This document shows, one piece after another, positions 51,428 to 60,071 of a stretch of DNA of 64,000 nt. The notes under the pieces were generated by a model. That model had not been told where the DNA came from and searched no databases. It saw only the letters and a program-made list of their open reading frames with translations. The first letter of the stretch is position 1; each line of letters starts with the position of its first letter. The translations under genes were made by a program, and so were the position numbers. Source of the DNA: Streptomyces sp. CC0208 (GTDB lineage Bacteria; Actinomycetota; Actinomycetes; Streptomycetales; Streptomycetaceae); the NCBI RefSeq assembly GCF_003443735.1, contig NZ_CP031969.1, forward strand, positions 7,316,001 to 7,380,000, read 5' to 3'.

Positions 51428-52783
51428 GTGGAGCCCGATCTGTTCACCGCCGCGGCGGAAGAGCGCCAGGAGAAGGACCCGGCCGGCAGTCCCCTGGCGG
51501 TCCGGATGCGCCCGCGCACCCTCGACGAGGTGGTGGGCCAGCAGCACCTGCTCAAGCCGGGCTCGCCGCTGCGCCGGCTGGTCGGCGAGGGCAGCGGCGG
51601 CCCCGCAGGACCCTCCTCGGTGATCCTCTGGGGCCCGCCCGGCACCGGCAAGACGACCCTGGCGTACGTCGTCTCCAAGGCGACGAACAAGCGCTTCGTG
51701 GAGCTCTCCGCGATCACCGCCGGCGTCAAGGAGGTCCGCGCGGTCATCGAGGGCGCCCGCCGCGCCACCGGCGGCTTCGGCAAGGAGACCGTCCTCTTCC
51801 TGGACGAGATCCACCGCTTCAGCAAGGCCCAGCAGGACTCCCTGCTCCCCGCGGTCGAGAACCGCTGGGTGACCCTGATCGCGGCCACCACCGAGAACCC
51901 GTACTTCTCGATCATCTCGCCACTGCTGTCCCGGTCTCTGCTGCTGACCCTCGAACCGCTCACCGACGACGACGTCAGAGGACTGCTGAAGCGGGCGCTG
52001 AGCGACGAGCGCGGTCTGAAGGACGCCGTCGCCCTCCCCGAGGACACCGAGGATCACCTCCTGAGGATCGCCGGCGGCGACGCCCGCCGCGCCCTGACCG
52101 CCCTGGAGGCGGCCGCCGGGGCCGCGCTCGACAAGGGCGAGCCGGAGATCACCCTCACCACGCTGGAGGAGACGGTCGACCGCGCGGCCGTGAAGTACGA
52201 CCGTGACGGCGACCAGCACTACGACGTGGCCAGCGCCCTCATCAAGTCCATCAGGGGCTCCGACGTCGACGCGGCCCTGCACTACCTGGCCCGGATGATC
52301 GAGGCCGGCGAGGACCCCCGCTTCATCGCCCGCCGCCTGATGATCTCCGCCAGCGAGGACATCGGCCTCGCCGACCCGAACGCCCTGCCCATAGCCGTGG
52401 CCGCGGCCCAGGCCGTCGCCATGATCGGCTTCCCCGAGGCCGCGCTGACCCTGAGCCACGCCACCATCGCGCTCGCCCTGGCCCCGAAGTCCAACGCCGC
52501 GACCATGGCGATCGGCGTCGCCATGGAGGACGTACGCAAGGGGCTGGCCGGGCCGGTGCCGCCGCATCTGCGGGACGGGCACTACAAGGGCGCCGCCAAG
52601 CTCGGGCACGCGCAGGGGTACGTGTATCCGCACGACCTGCCCGAGGGGATCGCCGAGCAGCAGTACGCCCCGGACGCCATCAAGGACCGCGCGTACTACG
52701 AACCGACCCGGCACGGCGCCGAGGCCCGGTACGCGGACGCGGTGGAGTGGACCCGCAAGCACCTCGGTCGCAAGCGGTCCTGA
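51428..52783 (+). CDS. rarA: Replication-associated recombination protein A (RarA/MgsA-type AAA+ ATPase)
   Basis: A 451-residue AAA+ ATPase of the RarA/MgsA/WRNIP1 family. RPRTLDEVVGQQHLL opens the ATPase; Walker A is GPPGTGKTT, Walker B LFLDEIHRFS, sensor 1 AATTENPYF, and SRSLLL carries the arginine finger. The C-terminal tetramerisation region (HYDVASALIKSIRGSDVDAALHYLARM and EDIGLADPNAL) is diagnostic. It acts at stalled replication forks. GTG 51428 is preceded by AGGG at 9 nt; TTG 51422 is possible. Followed directly by the rpsD promoter and leader. Confidence 0.93.
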   Translation: MEPDLFTAAAEERQEKDPAGSPLAVRMRPRTLDEVVGQQHLLKPGSPLRRLVGEGSGGPAGPSSVILWGPPGTGKTTLAYVVSKATNKRFVELSAITAGVKEVRAVIEGARRATGGFGKETVLFLDEIHRFSKAQQDSLLPAVENRWVTLIAATTENPYFSIISPLLSRSLLLTLEPLTDDDVRGLLKRALSDERGLKDAVALPEDTEDHLLRIAGGDARRALTALEAAAGAALDKGEPEITLTTLEETVDRAAVKYDRDGDQHYDVASALIKSIRGSDVDAALHYLARMIEAGEDPRFIARRLMISASEDIGLADPNALPIAVAAAQAVAMIGFPEAALTLSHATIALALAPKSNAATMAIGVAMEDVRKGLAGPVPPHLRDGHYKGAAKLGHAQGYVYPHDLPEGIAEQQYAPDAIKDRAYYEPTRHGAEARYADAVEWTRKHLGRKRS

Positions 52784-52791
52784 GCACCCTG

Positions 52792-52797
52792 TAGAAT
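52792..52797 (+). promoter_or_regulatory. -10 hexamer of the rpsD promoter
   Basis: TAGAAT, a strong -10, 9 nt after the rarA stop codon. A clear -35 is not visible at the expected distance. Transcription from here would begin near 52804 and produce a leader of about 260 nt. Confidence 0.45.
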
Positions 52798-52803
52798 CCC
52801 TCG

Positions 52804-53066
52804 AAGTGCTGTGTCCCGTGCAGTCAGAACGGGACGGTCAGCCGGAACCCCCAGCGGGGGTTCCAGGAGCGTCGCGCACCGTTCGAATGGTGTCGCGGGC
52901 AGCCCACCACCGCCAGCGGTAGGTGGGCCACTCGCGTGCTGCACGTATGTGCCCAGACCAGGGGAGCGGCTGCCCACCGGGTCCTTCGAGGACCTGGCGG
53001 GTTTCCCCGGCTGCGGAGGCGACCTCCCATAACTCTGACAAGCCGAACACCAAGAGATGAGAGATT
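52804..53066 (+). promoter_or_regulatory. Structured rpsD leader, candidate S4 autoregulatory RNA
   Basis: The untranslated region before rpsD contains a series of well-formed hairpins: GTCCCGT/ACGGGAC (52813-52819 with 52829-52835), GGAACCCCC/GGGGGTTCC (52844-52852 with 52856-52864), GCCCACC/GGTGGGC (52902-52908 with 52922-52928) with an inner ACCGC/GCGGT stem, and GGTCCT/AGGACC (52980-52985 with 52989-52994). Ribosomal protein S4 represses its own operon in other bacteria by binding such leaders. The role here is inferred from position and structure; the exact 5' end is a guess. Confidence 0.55.
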
Positions 53067-53681
53067 GTGGCGAACCAGCCCCGCCCCAAGGTCAAGAAGT
53101 CGCGTGCCCTCGGCATCGCGCTGACCCCGAAGGCCGTCAAGTACTTCGAGGCCCGTCCCTACCCGCCGGGTGAGCACGGTCGTGGCCGCAAGCAGAACTC
53201 GGACTACAAGGTCCGTCTGCTCGAGAAGCAGCGTCTGCGCGCGCAGTACGACGTGTCCGAGCGTCAGCTCGTCCGCGCCTACGAGCGTGCCGCCAAGACC
53301 CAGGGCAAGACCGGTGAGGCCCTGGTCATCGAGCTCGAGCGTCGTCTCGACGCGCTGGTCCTGCGTTCGGGCATCGCCCGCACGATCTACCAGGCCCGCC
53401 AGATGGTCGTCCACGGCCACATCGAGGTCAACGGTCAGAAGGTCGACAAGCCGTCCTTCCGCGTCCGTCCCGACGATGTCGTGATGGTCCGCGAGCGCAG
53501 CCGCGAGAAGACCCTCTTCTCGATCGCCCGTGAGGGCGGCTTCGCCCCCGAGGGCGAGACCCCGCGCTACCTCCAGGTGAACCTCAAGGCCCTGGCGTTC
53601 CGCCTGGACCGTGAGCCGAACCGCAAGGAGATCCCGGTGATCTGCGACGAGCAGCTCGTCGTCGAGTACTACGCCCGCTGA
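53067..53681 (+). CDS. rpsD: 30S ribosomal protein S4
   Basis: A 204-residue S4 protein. The N-terminal region (MANQPRPKVKKSRALGIALTPKAVKYFEARPYPPGEHGRGR) lacks the four zinc-binding cysteines, so this is the C-minus (zinc-independent) form. The S4 RNA-binding domain (LERRLDALVLRSGIARTIYQARQMVVHGHIEVNGQKV, about 90-155) follows. It nucleates 30S assembly on the 16S 5' domain. Here rpsD stands alone rather than within the rpsM-rpsK-rpoA operon, as in Streptomyces generally. GTG 53067; AUGAGAG is a weak ribosome-binding site. Confidence 0.98.
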   Translation: MANQPRPKVKKSRALGIALTPKAVKYFEARPYPPGEHGRGRKQNSDYKVRLLEKQRLRAQYDVSERQLVRAYERAAKTQGKTGEALVIELERRLDALVLRSGIARTIYQARQMVVHGHIEVNGQKVDKPSFRVRPDDVVMVRERSREKTLFSIAREGGFAPEGETPRYLQVNLKALAFRLDREPNRKEIPVICDEQLVVEYYAR

Positions 53682-53711
53682 TCATCCGCAGGCCGTAGGA
53701 CACGCACCACG

Positions 53712-55874
53712 TCAGCCCGCCGTCTCCCCGCCCTTCCGGGCGGGCGAGGCGGCGGGCTGCTGCGTGCCACGGGCCGCCTCGGTGTGCCGCTCGCAGCCCC
53801 GCGGCGCCGGCAGCCCGGCGGCAGGGTGGGCACGGCCCAGCGCCCGGGAAACGGCGGCCTCCCGCCCGAGCGCCCTGCCCTGCCGTACGCACTCCTCGTA
53901 CCGCTCGTCGCCCAGCCGCTGCCGAACCAGCGTCTCGCAGAGCTCGTGCGGGGCGTTGTAGTAGGCCGAACCGAACAGCGGGAGGCCCACCGACGGCCAC
54001 AGCGAGGCCGCCGCACCCTGGAGCACCGCGGCCTCGGTCGCGTCGCCCCCGGTCACCGTGACCAGGGCCAGGAGCTCGATCGACAGCACCGAGCCGAGCA
54101 GGTCGTGAAAGGCGTGCGCGCAGGCCAGACAGTCGGTGAGCAGCTCCCGCGCGCGTGCCGGGTCCCCCTCGCTCCAGGCCGCGTACGCGAGGACGTACAG
54201 CGCGTACGACCGCGCCCAGCGCTCGCCGTGGTCCTCGCACACCCGGCGCACGTCCTCGCACAGCCGCACCGCGTCCGGCAGATCGCCCAGGAAGGCGCGG
54301 GCCATCGCCAGCTCGACCTGGGCCATCAGCACGTTGCTGTTGAGCTCGCCGATCTCCTGGTAGCGCTCCAGCGACGAGCGCAGCAGCCTCTCCGCGCGGG
54401 GCATGTCGTCCGAGACGAGCGCCAGACAGCCCGTGCGGTGCTCGGCGTACGCCACAGCCGTCGGATTCGCGGACCGCTCCGCCTCCGTCCGGCACTCCTC
54501 CAGCGCCGCCAGCGCCGGCGCGGTGTCGCCCTGGAGGATCGCCACATAGCCGAGGACCCACAGGGCCTTCAGACGGGAGTGCTCATGGCCCGGCTCCAGC
54601 TCGATGCTGCGCTCCAGCCAGTGCCGGCCCTCCGAGAGCCGGCCGCAGCCCACCCAGCAGAACCACAGGGAGCCCGCGAGATGCCGGCCCAGCTCAGCCC
54701 CGTCCGGCGCGGTCAGGCAGTACTCCAGAGCACAGCGCAGGTTCGGCAGCTCGGCCTCGATCCGCGCGGCCACCTCGTTCTGCCGCGGGGAGAACCAGTC
54801 CAGCTCGCAGCAGGTGGCCAGGCCCACGTACCAGTCGCGGTGCCGCCTGCGCAGCCGGACCGCGTCGCCCGTCGCCTCCAGCCACTCGGCGCCGTACGCC
54901 CGGACCGTGTCGAGCATCCGGTAGCGCACGCCAGTCGCGGTCTCCTCGCGGGCCACCACCGACTGGGCGAGCAGCGCGGACAGGACGTCGAGGACGTCGT
55001 CGGAGTGCAGGCCACCGCCGCTGCACACGTACTCGGCGGCCTCCAGGTCGAACTGACCGGCGAACACCGAGAGCCGTGACCACAGCAACCGCTCCTCGGG
55101 CGTGCACAGTTCGTGGCTCCAGCCGATCGCCGTGCGCAGCGTCCGGTGCCGGGGCAGCGTGTCCCGGCCGCCCCCCGTCAGCAGCCGGAACCGGTCGTCG
55201 AGCCGCTCCAGCAACTGCCCTGGGCACAGGGCCCCGAGCCGGCCCGCGGCCAGCTCGATCGCCAGCGGAATGCCGTCCAGGCGCCGGCACAGCTCCCGTA
55301 CGTGAGGATCGTCGCCGACCGTCACGCCCTGCCGCCCGGCCCGCTCCGCGAACAGTTCCACGGCCTCGTCCTCGCCCAGCGGGCCCAGGGCGAAGACCTG
55401 CTCGCCGGCGACGCGCAGCGGCCGGCGCCCCACGGCGAGGACGGCCAACCCCGGCACCTGCCCCAGCAGGTCGGCGACCAGGGTCGCGCACGCGTCCACC
55501 AGATGCTCGAAACCATCGAGGACCAGCAGGAGCCGACGCCCGGCCAGGTGGGCCAGCAGCGTCGCGCGCGGGGGCCGTGCGGTGTGGTCCGTCAGCCCCA
55601 GGGTCTCCACGACGGCGTAGTCGACGAACTCCGGGTCGCGTACGGAGGCCAGCTCTACGCGCCACACGCCGTCGGGCGGGGTGCGCCGACCGCTCGCCAC
55701 CCGCGCCGCGAGCCGTGACTTGCCGATACCGCCGGGGCCCGTCACCGTCACCAGGCGCGAGGCGTCCAGGGCCCGTGCCAGCTCCGGGAGTTCCGCGCGC
55801 CGGCCCACGAAGCCGGCGAGCTCCAGGGGCAGATTGCCGTTCACCTCGGTGTCGTCGGGTCGATGACTGCGCAT
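53712..55874 (-). CDS. STAND-family ATPase with TPR-like C-terminus (regulator-like)
   Basis: A 720-residue protein. After a short N-terminus, a P-loop NTPase of NB-ARC type: Walker A GPGGIGKS (46-53), Walker B LLLVLDGFEHL, LAVGRRPLRV, and GIPLAIELAAGRLG. A winged-helix-like segment (LPRHRTLRTAIGWSHELCTPEERLLWSRLSVFAG) follows, then TPR-like helical repeats from about 400 to 660 and a Pro/Ala-rich tail. It is the architecture of AfsR/LuxR-LAL-type regulators, but no DNA-binding domain is present at either end. The start is uncertain (ATG 55874 or TTG 55913), without a clear ribosome-binding site. Ligand and target are unknown. Confidence 0.8.
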   Translation of the reverse strand: MRSHRPDDTEVNGNLPLELAGFVGRRAELPELARALDASRLVTVTGPGGIGKSRLAARVASGRRTPPDGVWRVELASVRDPEFVDYAVVETLGLTDHTARPPRATLLAHLAGRRLLLVLDGFEHLVDACATLVADLLGQVPGLAVLAVGRRPLRVAGEQVFALGPLGEDEAVELFAERAGRQGVTVGDDPHVRELCRRLDGIPLAIELAAGRLGALCPGQLLERLDDRFRLLTGGGRDTLPRHRTLRTAIGWSHELCTPEERLLWSRLSVFAGQFDLEAAEYVCSGGGLHSDDVLDVLSALLAQSVVAREETATGVRYRMLDTVRAYGAEWLEATGDAVRLRRRHRDWYVGLATCCELDWFSPRQNEVAARIEAELPNLRCALEYCLTAPDGAELGRHLAGSLWFCWVGCGRLSEGRHWLERSIELEPGHEHSRLKALWVLGYVAILQGDTAPALAALEECRTEAERSANPTAVAYAEHRTGCLALVSDDMPRAERLLRSSLERYQEIGELNSNVLMAQVELAMARAFLGDLPDAVRLCEDVRRVCEDHGERWARSYALYVLAYAAWSEGDPARARELLTDCLACAHAFHDLLGSVLSIELLALVTVTGGDATEAAVLQGAAASLWPSVGLPLFGSAYYNAPHELCETLVRQRLGDERYEECVRQGRALGREAAVSRALGRAHPAAGLPAPRGCERHTEAARGTQQPAASPARKGGETAG
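53713..53759. terminator. Terminator between convergent rpsD and STAND ATPase
   Basis: Outer arms CAGCCCGCCG (53713-53722) and complement (53750-53759), with a further GC-rich inner stem around CTTCC. It overlaps the last codons of the leftward gene. Confidence 0.7.
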
Positions 55875-55880
55875 GGAACA

Positions 55881-55914
55881 CGGAGCGTACTGAAGCGTAT
55901 GCACTCCGTACAAT
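55881..55914. promoter_or_regulatory. Inverted repeat and -10-like box upstream of the STAND gene
   Basis: CGGAG (55881-55885) and CTCCG (55904-55908) frame an imperfect inverted repeat with GTAC/GTAT cores, and TACAAT (55909-55914) follows on the plus strand. It lies between the leftward STAND gene and the rightward DUF948 gene and could be an operator for either. Confidence 0.3.
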
Positions 55915-56026
55915 CGTCATGGACAACTCGGGTGCGGGCGAGGGGTAATCCGGTGCGGACCGCCGTCCCCGGCGCGATAGGCTCGGCGGAGACTTTTTCC
56001 ATAGACAGCACGAATTCAGGGAGCGG

Positions 56027-56461
56027 GTGCACACAGTGTCCGGTGGAGAGGTTGCCGGAATCCTGGTGGCCGTCTTCTGGGCGATCCTGGTCTCCTTCCT
56101 CGCCGTCGCGCTGGCGAGGCTGGCCCAGACGCTCAAGGCGACCACCAAGCTCGTGGCGGACGTGACCGACCAGGCCGTCCCGCTGCTGGCCGAGGCCTCC
56201 ACCGCGGTGCGCTCCGCGCAGACCCAGATCGAGCGGGTCGACGCGATCGCCTCGGACGTCCAGGAGGTCACGTCGAACGCCTCCGCGCTGTCCACCACCG
56301 TCGCCTCCACCTTCGGCGGCCCCCTGGTCAAGGTCGCGGCCTTCGGCTACGGCGTGCGCCGTGCGATCAGCGGCCGCAAGGACGACATGCCCGCCAAACC
56401 CTCCCGGCGTACCGTGATCGTGGGCCGGACGGTCTCCCGGGGCCGAGGCAAGAAGGACTGA
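56027..56461 (+). CDS. DUF948 membrane protein
   Basis: A 144-residue protein with one N-terminal membrane helix (about residues 9-30, VAGILVAVFWAILVSFLAVALARL) followed by a long helix (TLKATTKLVADVTDQAVPLLAEASTAV) with spaced hydrophobic residues and no cysteines, the pattern of DUF948. The basic C-terminus (RRAISGRKDDMPAKPSRRTVI) would stay in the cytosol. Start: GTG 56027 has AGGGAG 4 nt upstream; GTG 56036 is the alternative. It is the first gene of a tight run leading into alaS; the same trio precedes alaS in other Streptomyces as far as I recall. The function is unknown. Confidence 0.82.
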   Translation: MHTVSGGEVAGILVAVFWAILVSFLAVALARLAQTLKATTKLVADVTDQAVPLLAEASTAVRSAQTQIERVDAIASDVQEVTSNASALSTTVASTFGGPLVKVAAFGYGVRRAISGRKDDMPAKPSRRTVIVGRTVSRGRGKKD

Positions 56462-56471
56462 GGCTCAAGAG

Positions 56472-56813
56472 ATGTTCCGCCGCACTTTCTGGTTCTCCTC
56501 AGGCGTGGCCGCCGGTGTCTGGGCCACCACCAAGGTGAACCGCAAGCTGAAGCAGCTGACCCCCGAGAACCTCGCCGTGACAGCGGCCAACAAGGCGATC
56601 GAGACGGGCGCCCGGATCAAGGACCGCGCGGTCGGTTTCGCGCTCGACGTCCGCGACAACATGGCCCAGCGGGAGGCCGAGCTGACGGACGCCCTGGGTA
56701 TCCGGGAGGATCCCGAACTTCCCGCCCCCAGGCGCGTCGCCGCCATCGAGAACACGACGTACACGACGAAGTCGCACAAGACGCATTCGTACAACCGGAA
56801 TGAGGACCACTGA
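56472..56813 (+). CDS. DUF6167 family small protein
   Basis: A 113-residue protein: an N-terminal hydrophobic stretch (MFRRTFWFSSGVAAGVWATT, a short membrane anchor or amphipathic helix), a helical middle (LTPENLAVTAANKAIETGARIKDRAVGFALDVRDNMAQREAEL) and a polar, His/Asn/Thr-rich C-terminal tail (TYTTKSHKTHSYNRNEDH). It matches the actinobacterial DUF6167 family. The stop overlaps the alaS start (TGATG), so it is translationally coupled to alaS. No known function. Confidence 0.82.
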   Translation: MFRRTFWFSSGVAAGVWATTKVNRKLKQLTPENLAVTAANKAIETGARIKDRAVGFALDVRDNMAQREAELTDALGIREDPELPAPRRVAAIENTTYTTKSHKTHSYNRNEDH

Positions 56814-59485
56814 TGGAGTCGGCCGAGATTCGCCGCCGCTGGCTGAGCTTCTTCGAGGAGCGCGGGCACACCGTCGTCCCTTCGGCGTCGCTCATCGCGG
56901 ACGACCCGACTCTGCTCCTCGTCCCCGCTGGCATGGTGCCCTTCAAGCCCTACTTCCTGGGTGAGGTCAAGCCCCCCTTCGACCGCGCCACCAGCGTGCA
57001 GAAGTGCGTGCGCACGCCGGACATCGAAGAGGTCGGCAAGACCACCCGGCACGGCACGTTCTTCCAGATGTGCGGCAACTTCTCCTTCGGCGACTACTTC
57101 AAGGAAGGCGCCATCAAGTACGCCTGGGAGCTGCTCACCAGCCCCCAGGACAAGGGTGGTTACGGCCTTGAGGCCGATCGTCTGTGGATCACCGTCTACA
57201 AGGACGACGACGAGGCCGAGCGCATCTGGCACGAGGTCGTCGGTGTGCCCAAGGAGCGCATCCAGCGCCTCGGCATGAAGGACAACTACTGGTCCATGGG
57301 CGTTCCCGGACCCTGTGGCCCCTGTTCCGAGATCAACTACGACCGCGGCCCCGAGTTCGGCGTCGAGGGCGGCCCCGCCGTCAACGACGAGCGGTACGTG
57401 GAGATCTGGAACCTCGTCTTCATGCAGTACGAGCGCGGCGAGGGCATCGGCAAGGACAACTTCGAGATCCTCGGCGAGCTCCCCAGCAAGAACATCGACA
57501 CCGGCCTCGGACTCGAGCGCCTGGCGATGATCCTGCAGGGCGTGCAGAACATGTACGAGATCGACACCTCCATGGCCGTCATCAAGAAGGCCACCGAGCT
57601 GACCGGCGTGGCCTACGGCGACGCCCACGACTCGGACGTCTCGCTGCGCGTGGTCACCGACCACATGCGCACGTCCGTCATGCTCATCGGCGACGGTGTC
57701 ACCCCCGGCAACGAGGGCCGCGGCTACGTCCTGCGCCGCATCATGCGCCGGGCCATCCGCAACATGCGCCTGCTCGGTGCCACCGGCCCGGTCGTGCTGG
57801 ACCTGGTCGACACCGTGATCGCCATGATGGGCCAGCAGTACCCGGAGCTGGTCACCGACCGCGAGCGCATCGAGAAGGTCGCCGTCGCCGAGGAGAACGC
57901 CTTCCTCAAGACGCTGAAGGCCGGCACCAACATCCTCGACACCGCCGTCACCGAGACCAAGGCCGCCGGCGGCAAGGTCCTCGCCGGTGACAAGGCGTTC
58001 CTGCTCCACGACACCTGGGGCTTCCCGATCGACCTCACCCTGGAGATGGCCGCCGAACAGGGCCTGTCCGTGGACGAGGACGGCTTCCGCCGCCTGATGA
58101 AGGAGCAGCGGGAGCGCGCCAAGGCCGACGCCCAGGGCAAGAAGACCGGCCACGCCGGCGCGGGCGCCTACCGTGCGATCGCCGACCAGGCGGGCGAGAC
58201 CGAGTTCCTCGGTTACTCGGACACCGAGAGCGAGTCCACGATCGTCGGCATCCTCGTCGACGGCGCTTCCTCCCCGGCCGCCACCGAGGGCGACGAAGTC
58301 GAGATCGTCCTGGACCGCACCCCGTTCTACGCCGAGGGCGGCGGTCAGATCGGCGACACCGGCCGCATCAAGGTCGACTCCGGTGCCGTCATCGAGATCC
58401 GCGACTGTCAGAAGCCGGTCCCGGGCGTCTACGTCCACAAGGGCGTCGTCCAGTTCGGCGAGGTGACCGTCGGTGCCAAGGCCCACGCCGCCATCGACAA
58501 CCGCAGGCGTACGGCCATCGCGCGCGCCCACTCGGCCACCCACCTCACCCACCAGGCGCTGCGGGACGCGCTCGGCCCCACGGCCGCCCAGGCCGGTTCC
58601 GAGAACCAGCCCGGCCGCTTCCGCTTCGACTTCGGTTCGCCGTCCGCCGTTCCGACGGCCGTGATGACTGACGTGGAGCAGAAGATCAACGAGGTGCTCG
58701 CCCGCGACCTCGACGTCCGCGCCGACGTCATGGGCATCGACGAGGCCAAGAAGCAGGGCGCCATCGCCGAGTTCGGCGAGAAGTACGGCGAGCGGGTGCG
58801 CGTGGTGACCATCGGCGACTTCTCCAAGGAGCTGTGCGGCGGCACCCACGTGCACAACACCTCGCAGCTCGGCCTGGTCAAGCTGCTCGGTGAGTCGTCC
58901 ATCGGCTCCGGGGTCCGCCGTATCGAGGCGCTCGTCGGTGTCGACGCGTACAACTTCCTCGCCCGTGAGCACACCGTCGTCGCCCAGCTCCAGGAGCTGA
59001 TCAAGGGCCGTCCGGAGGAGCTCCCGGAGAAGGTCTCCGCCATGCTCGGCAAGCTGAAGGACGCCGAGAAGGAGATCGAGAAGTTCCGCGCGGAGAAGGT
59101 CCTCCAGGCCGCCGCCGGTCTCGCCGAGTCCGCCAAGGACGTCCGCGGGATCGCCGTCGTCACCGGTCAGGTCCCGGACGGCACCACCCCCGACGACCTG
59201 CGCAAGCTGGTCCTCGACGTGCGCGGCCGCATCCAGGGCGGCCGGGCCGCCGTGGTGGCCCTGTTCACCGTCAACAACGGCAAGCCGCTGACGGTCATCG
59301 CCACCAACGAGCCCGCCCGCGAGCGCGGCCTCAAGGCCGGTGACCTGGTCCGCACGGCCGCCAAGACCCTCGGTGGCGGCGGTGGCGGAAAGCCGGACGT
59401 CGCCCAGGGCGGCGGCCAGAACCCGGCCGCGATCGGCGAGGCCGTGGACGCCGTGGAGCGCACGGTCGGGGAGACGGCCAAGTAA
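56813..59485 (+). CDS. alaS: Alanyl-tRNA synthetase
   Basis: An 890-residue class II synthetase with all parts: catalytic core (ESAEIRRRWLSFFEERGHTVVPSASL; FQMCGNFSFGDYFK), tRNA-recognition helices, the editing domain with the zinc-binding HSATH (about 566-570) and CGGTH (about 676-680) pair, a coiled linker (AMLGKLKDAEKEIEKFRAEKV), and the C-Ala DHH-type domain ending in a Gly-rich segment (GGGGGGKPDVAQGGG). It charges tRNA-Ala by the G3-U70 pair and clears serine and glycine errors. ATG 56813 overlaps the previous stop by 1 nt; ruvX overlaps its own stop by 1 nt. Confidence 0.98.
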   Translation: MESAEIRRRWLSFFEERGHTVVPSASLIADDPTLLLVPAGMVPFKPYFLGEVKPPFDRATSVQKCVRTPDIEEVGKTTRHGTFFQMCGNFSFGDYFKEGAIKYAWELLTSPQDKGGYGLEADRLWITVYKDDDEAERIWHEVVGVPKERIQRLGMKDNYWSMGVPGPCGPCSEINYDRGPEFGVEGGPAVNDERYVEIWNLVFMQYERGEGIGKDNFEILGELPSKNIDTGLGLERLAMILQGVQNMYEIDTSMAVIKKATELTGVAYGDAHDSDVSLRVVTDHMRTSVMLIGDGVTPGNEGRGYVLRRIMRRAIRNMRLLGATGPVVLDLVDTVIAMMGQQYPELVTDRERIEKVAVAEENAFLKTLKAGTNILDTAVTETKAAGGKVLAGDKAFLLHDTWGFPIDLTLEMAAEQGLSVDEDGFRRLMKEQRERAKADAQGKKTGHAGAGAYRAIADQAGETEFLGYSDTESESTIVGILVDGASSPAATEGDEVEIVLDRTPFYAEGGGQIGDTGRIKVDSGAVIEIRDCQKPVPGVYVHKGVVQFGEVTVGAKAHAAIDNRRRTAIARAHSATHLTHQALRDALGPTAAQAGSENQPGRFRFDFGSPSAVPTAVMTDVEQKINEVLARDLDVRADVMGIDEAKKQGAIAEFGEKYGERVRVVTIGDFSKELCGGTHVHNTSQLGLVKLLGESSIGSGVRRIEALVGVDAYNFLAREHTVVAQLQELIKGRPEELPEKVSAMLGKLKDAEKEIEKFRAEKVLQAAAGLAESAKDVRGIAVVTGQVPDGTTPDDLRKLVLDVRGRIQGGRAAVVALFTVNNGKPLTVIATNEPARERGLKAGDLVRTAAKTLGGGGGGKPDVAQGGGQNPAAIGEAVDAVERTVGETAK

Positions 59486-59949
59486 TGCGCCGAGGCCGCA
59501 GGCTCGCGATCGACGTCGGGGACGCCCGTATCGGGGTCGCCTCGTGCGACCCCGACGGGATCCTCGCCACCCCGGTGGAGACGGTCCCGGGCCGTGACGT
59601 CCCGGCGGCCCACCGCCGGCTGAAGCAGCTGGTCGAGGAGTACGAACCGATCGAGGTCGTCGTCGGTCTCCCTCGCTCCCTCAAGGGGGGCGAGGGCCCG
59701 GCCGCCGTGAAGGTCCGCGGCTTCGTCCAAGAGCTCGCCCGGGGGATCGCGCCCGTTCCGGTCAGGCTCGTCGACGAGCGCATGACCACCGTGACGGCCA
59801 GCCAGGGACTGCGCGCATCCGGAGTGAAATCCAAAAAGGGCAGATCGGTCATCGACCAGGCAGCAGCCGTGATCATTCTTCAGCAGGCCCTGGAATCCGA
59901 ACGGGTGTCAGGTAAAGCACCCGGCGAGGGCGTCGAAGTGGTCATCTGA
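59485..59949 (+). CDS. ruvX: Putative pre-16S rRNA nuclease RuvX/YqgF
   Basis: A 154-residue RNase-H-fold protein. The metal acid lies in RLAIDVGDARIGVA, followed by VVVGLPRSLKGGEGPAA, VRLVDERMTTVTA and the closing D in KGRSVIDQAAAVIILQ. YqgF matures the 16S 5' end in E. coli and some members cut Holliday junctions. It is placed between alaS and mltG, as across actinobacteria. ATG 59485 overlaps the alaS stop. Confidence 0.93.
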   Translation: MRRGRRLAIDVGDARIGVASCDPDGILATPVETVPGRDVPAAHRRLKQLVEEYEPIEVVVGLPRSLKGGEGPAAVKVRGFVQELARGIAPVPVRLVDERMTTVTASQGLRASGVKSKKGRSVIDQAAAVIILQQALESERVSGKAPGEGVEVVI

Positions 59950-60071
59950 TCGCGATACGGTAACGTGCCGCGCGATGCGGCGACATTCGAACAGTCACCG
60001 CACAGAAAGAGGCGGATCGGTAGCTGGATCGTGGAAGCAGGAGACCGCCGCCTCGCGGCTCTAGGGGATCG

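Noticed and set aside
56465..58972. 835-codon open frame on the minus strand opposite alaS
   Set aside because: High-GC genomes leave long open frames opposite real genes. Its product is a Gly/Val/Asp/His/Leu-rich composition without motifs, while the plus strand encodes an intact AlaS.
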